Of a DNA stretch of 64,000 nucleotides, positions 63,172 to 64,000 are shown in pieces; the stretch's first letter is position 1; each line of letters starts with the position of its first letter. The stretch comes from Bartonella taylorii (GTDB lineage Bacteria > Pseudomonadota > Alphaproteobacteria > Rhizobiales > Rhizobiaceae): the NCBI RefSeq assembly GCF_023920105.1, contig NZ_CP083693.1:1-64000 (forward strand). Reading direction: 5' to 3'. The notes beneath the pieces are model-generated. The model did no database searches, had not been told where the DNA came from, and saw nothing but the letters and a program-made list of their open reading frames with translations. The translations under genes were made by a program, and so were the position numbers.

Positions 63172-64000
63172 AGCTTAAAAATCTCCTTTCTTACTGATGC
63201 ACAAGATATTGCAAAAAGTGTCGAAAAAGAGTTCAAGCTTAATTTGTCCACAATCATTATTTTTACGACTATAGTAAAATAGTCAAAGTATAAAAACCGC
63301 GGAAAGAGGATTTCAACAAAGGCATTTAACTGTTGTTGTTGAACGGTACACTCGCTTTTTCATCAATTAAAACCATTTCCTACACATCAAAAGCAGAGTT
63401 GGTGTGTAGATAAAAGTAAGGGATCACAATGTGGATGAATACCGTTTAAGAAAGGCATAAAACGCTTCTTGTGAATCTTCTCAATGCAAGGGTTGTTGCA
63501 AAATTTTGAGCTGACAAATAGTATGATAACGTCGGCTTGCACCTGCATAAGCGTAAAGATGGTGGTGCTTAATGGTTTTTAAGAGATATAAGCTCCCAAA
63601 ATCATATGTTGTGCCTATTCATGGTAAAAGTCTTCTTAGTCGTTATTTTGGGGGAAAGAGCAAAAAGTACTATAGTTGGCCGAATACACGCAAGATGTGG
63701 TTAACTTCAAACTGTTTTTCAACGGCTTGAATGTGTTCGGAGGCTAGTGGTTTTCTAGTGAATCTTCTCTTGCTTTATAAGAAGCACGGAAGATAATGGT
63801 GTCTCGCATTATACGCAGTTGGGAAATCTCTACAAAGCGCATTTAACATTAGCTGAAAAGTCTATCATTTATGTGAAGCGGAACAATATGAAGGTGATGC
63901 GCAAGCTTTATGAAAAAATGCAAGCTAAAGCTGTTAGTATAGATATTTCGTGCAATAACAACAAAGGTCATTCTTTTTGAGAGAATGAGAATAGTCATAA
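63172..64000. other. Right end, decayed coding sequence
   Basis: No intact gene. 63560-63980 (+) has short open stretches in changing frames (for example AEKSIIYVKRNNMKVMRKLYEKMQAK near 63850-63930) that look like a broken gene; I cannot name it. Confidence 0.4.

Overview
The window reads as a chromosomal segment of a Bartonella species (Alphaproteobacteria, Hyphomicrobiales). The support is a heme-binding Hbp/Pap31-type porin, helix-turn-helix genes preceded by a long conserved leader that matches my memory of the Bartonella Brt/Trp loci, a typical rhizobial pal-ybgF-tilS-ftsH-glmM block, a perfect Irr-type iron box, low GC content, and large decayed non-coding stretches between genes. Species cannot be fixed from the sequence alone.

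Layout. 1-9854 is core: yebC (cut by the window edge), trcR, then pal, ybgF/cpoB, tilS, ftsH and glmM on the + strand. The ybgF gene carries 24 copies of a 15-codon repeat. 10.2-16.5 kb holds a YqjD/holin-like pair, exbB-exbD, dut and an Irr-box-controlled mbfA-like iron exporter. 17.7-25.0 kb is accessory: a PemK/MazF-type toxin, a subtilisin-like protease, tRNA-Leu(CAA), an hbp gene and an orphan phage lysis cassette (endolysin, nested spanins, small membrane protein). At 25.0-26.0 kb lies a gene for a YopJ-family acetyltransferase with the full His-Glu-Cys triad.

28.7-36.8 kb is an array of related membrane-protein genes built from three modules that I call A (two membrane segments plus a charged tail), B (one membrane segment plus a KRxR motif) and C (soluble). 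They occur separately and in every kind of fusion, with overlapping start and stop codons and decayed copies. I do not recognise it as a described system; it is the best candidate here for something new. 38.1-38.8 kb is a 40-bp tandem repeat whose units can fold into hairpins. 40.1-47.7 kb is a prophage early region (DUF1376-type initiator, Twinkle-like primase-helicase, repressor, YqaJ exonuclease) ending near tRNA-Thr(GGT).

48.2-64 kb returns to core functions: murA, ymdB-type phosphoesterase, 5-formyl-THF cyclo-ligase, MATE transporter, a TPR protein, rpmJ, purE-purK, a methyltransferase and a DUF5993-dsbB pair. This stretch also holds three copies of the leader-plus-regulator (brt-trp-like) unit: one at 50 kb on +, one complete and one decayed at 60 kb on -, together forming an inverted repeat around about 9 kb of core genes.

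A recurring theme is duplication followed by decay. Three unrelated genes (glmM, dut, the TPR gene) each have a degenerate copy of their own 3' part lying just downstream. All identities come from reading translations and motifs; no database search was run.
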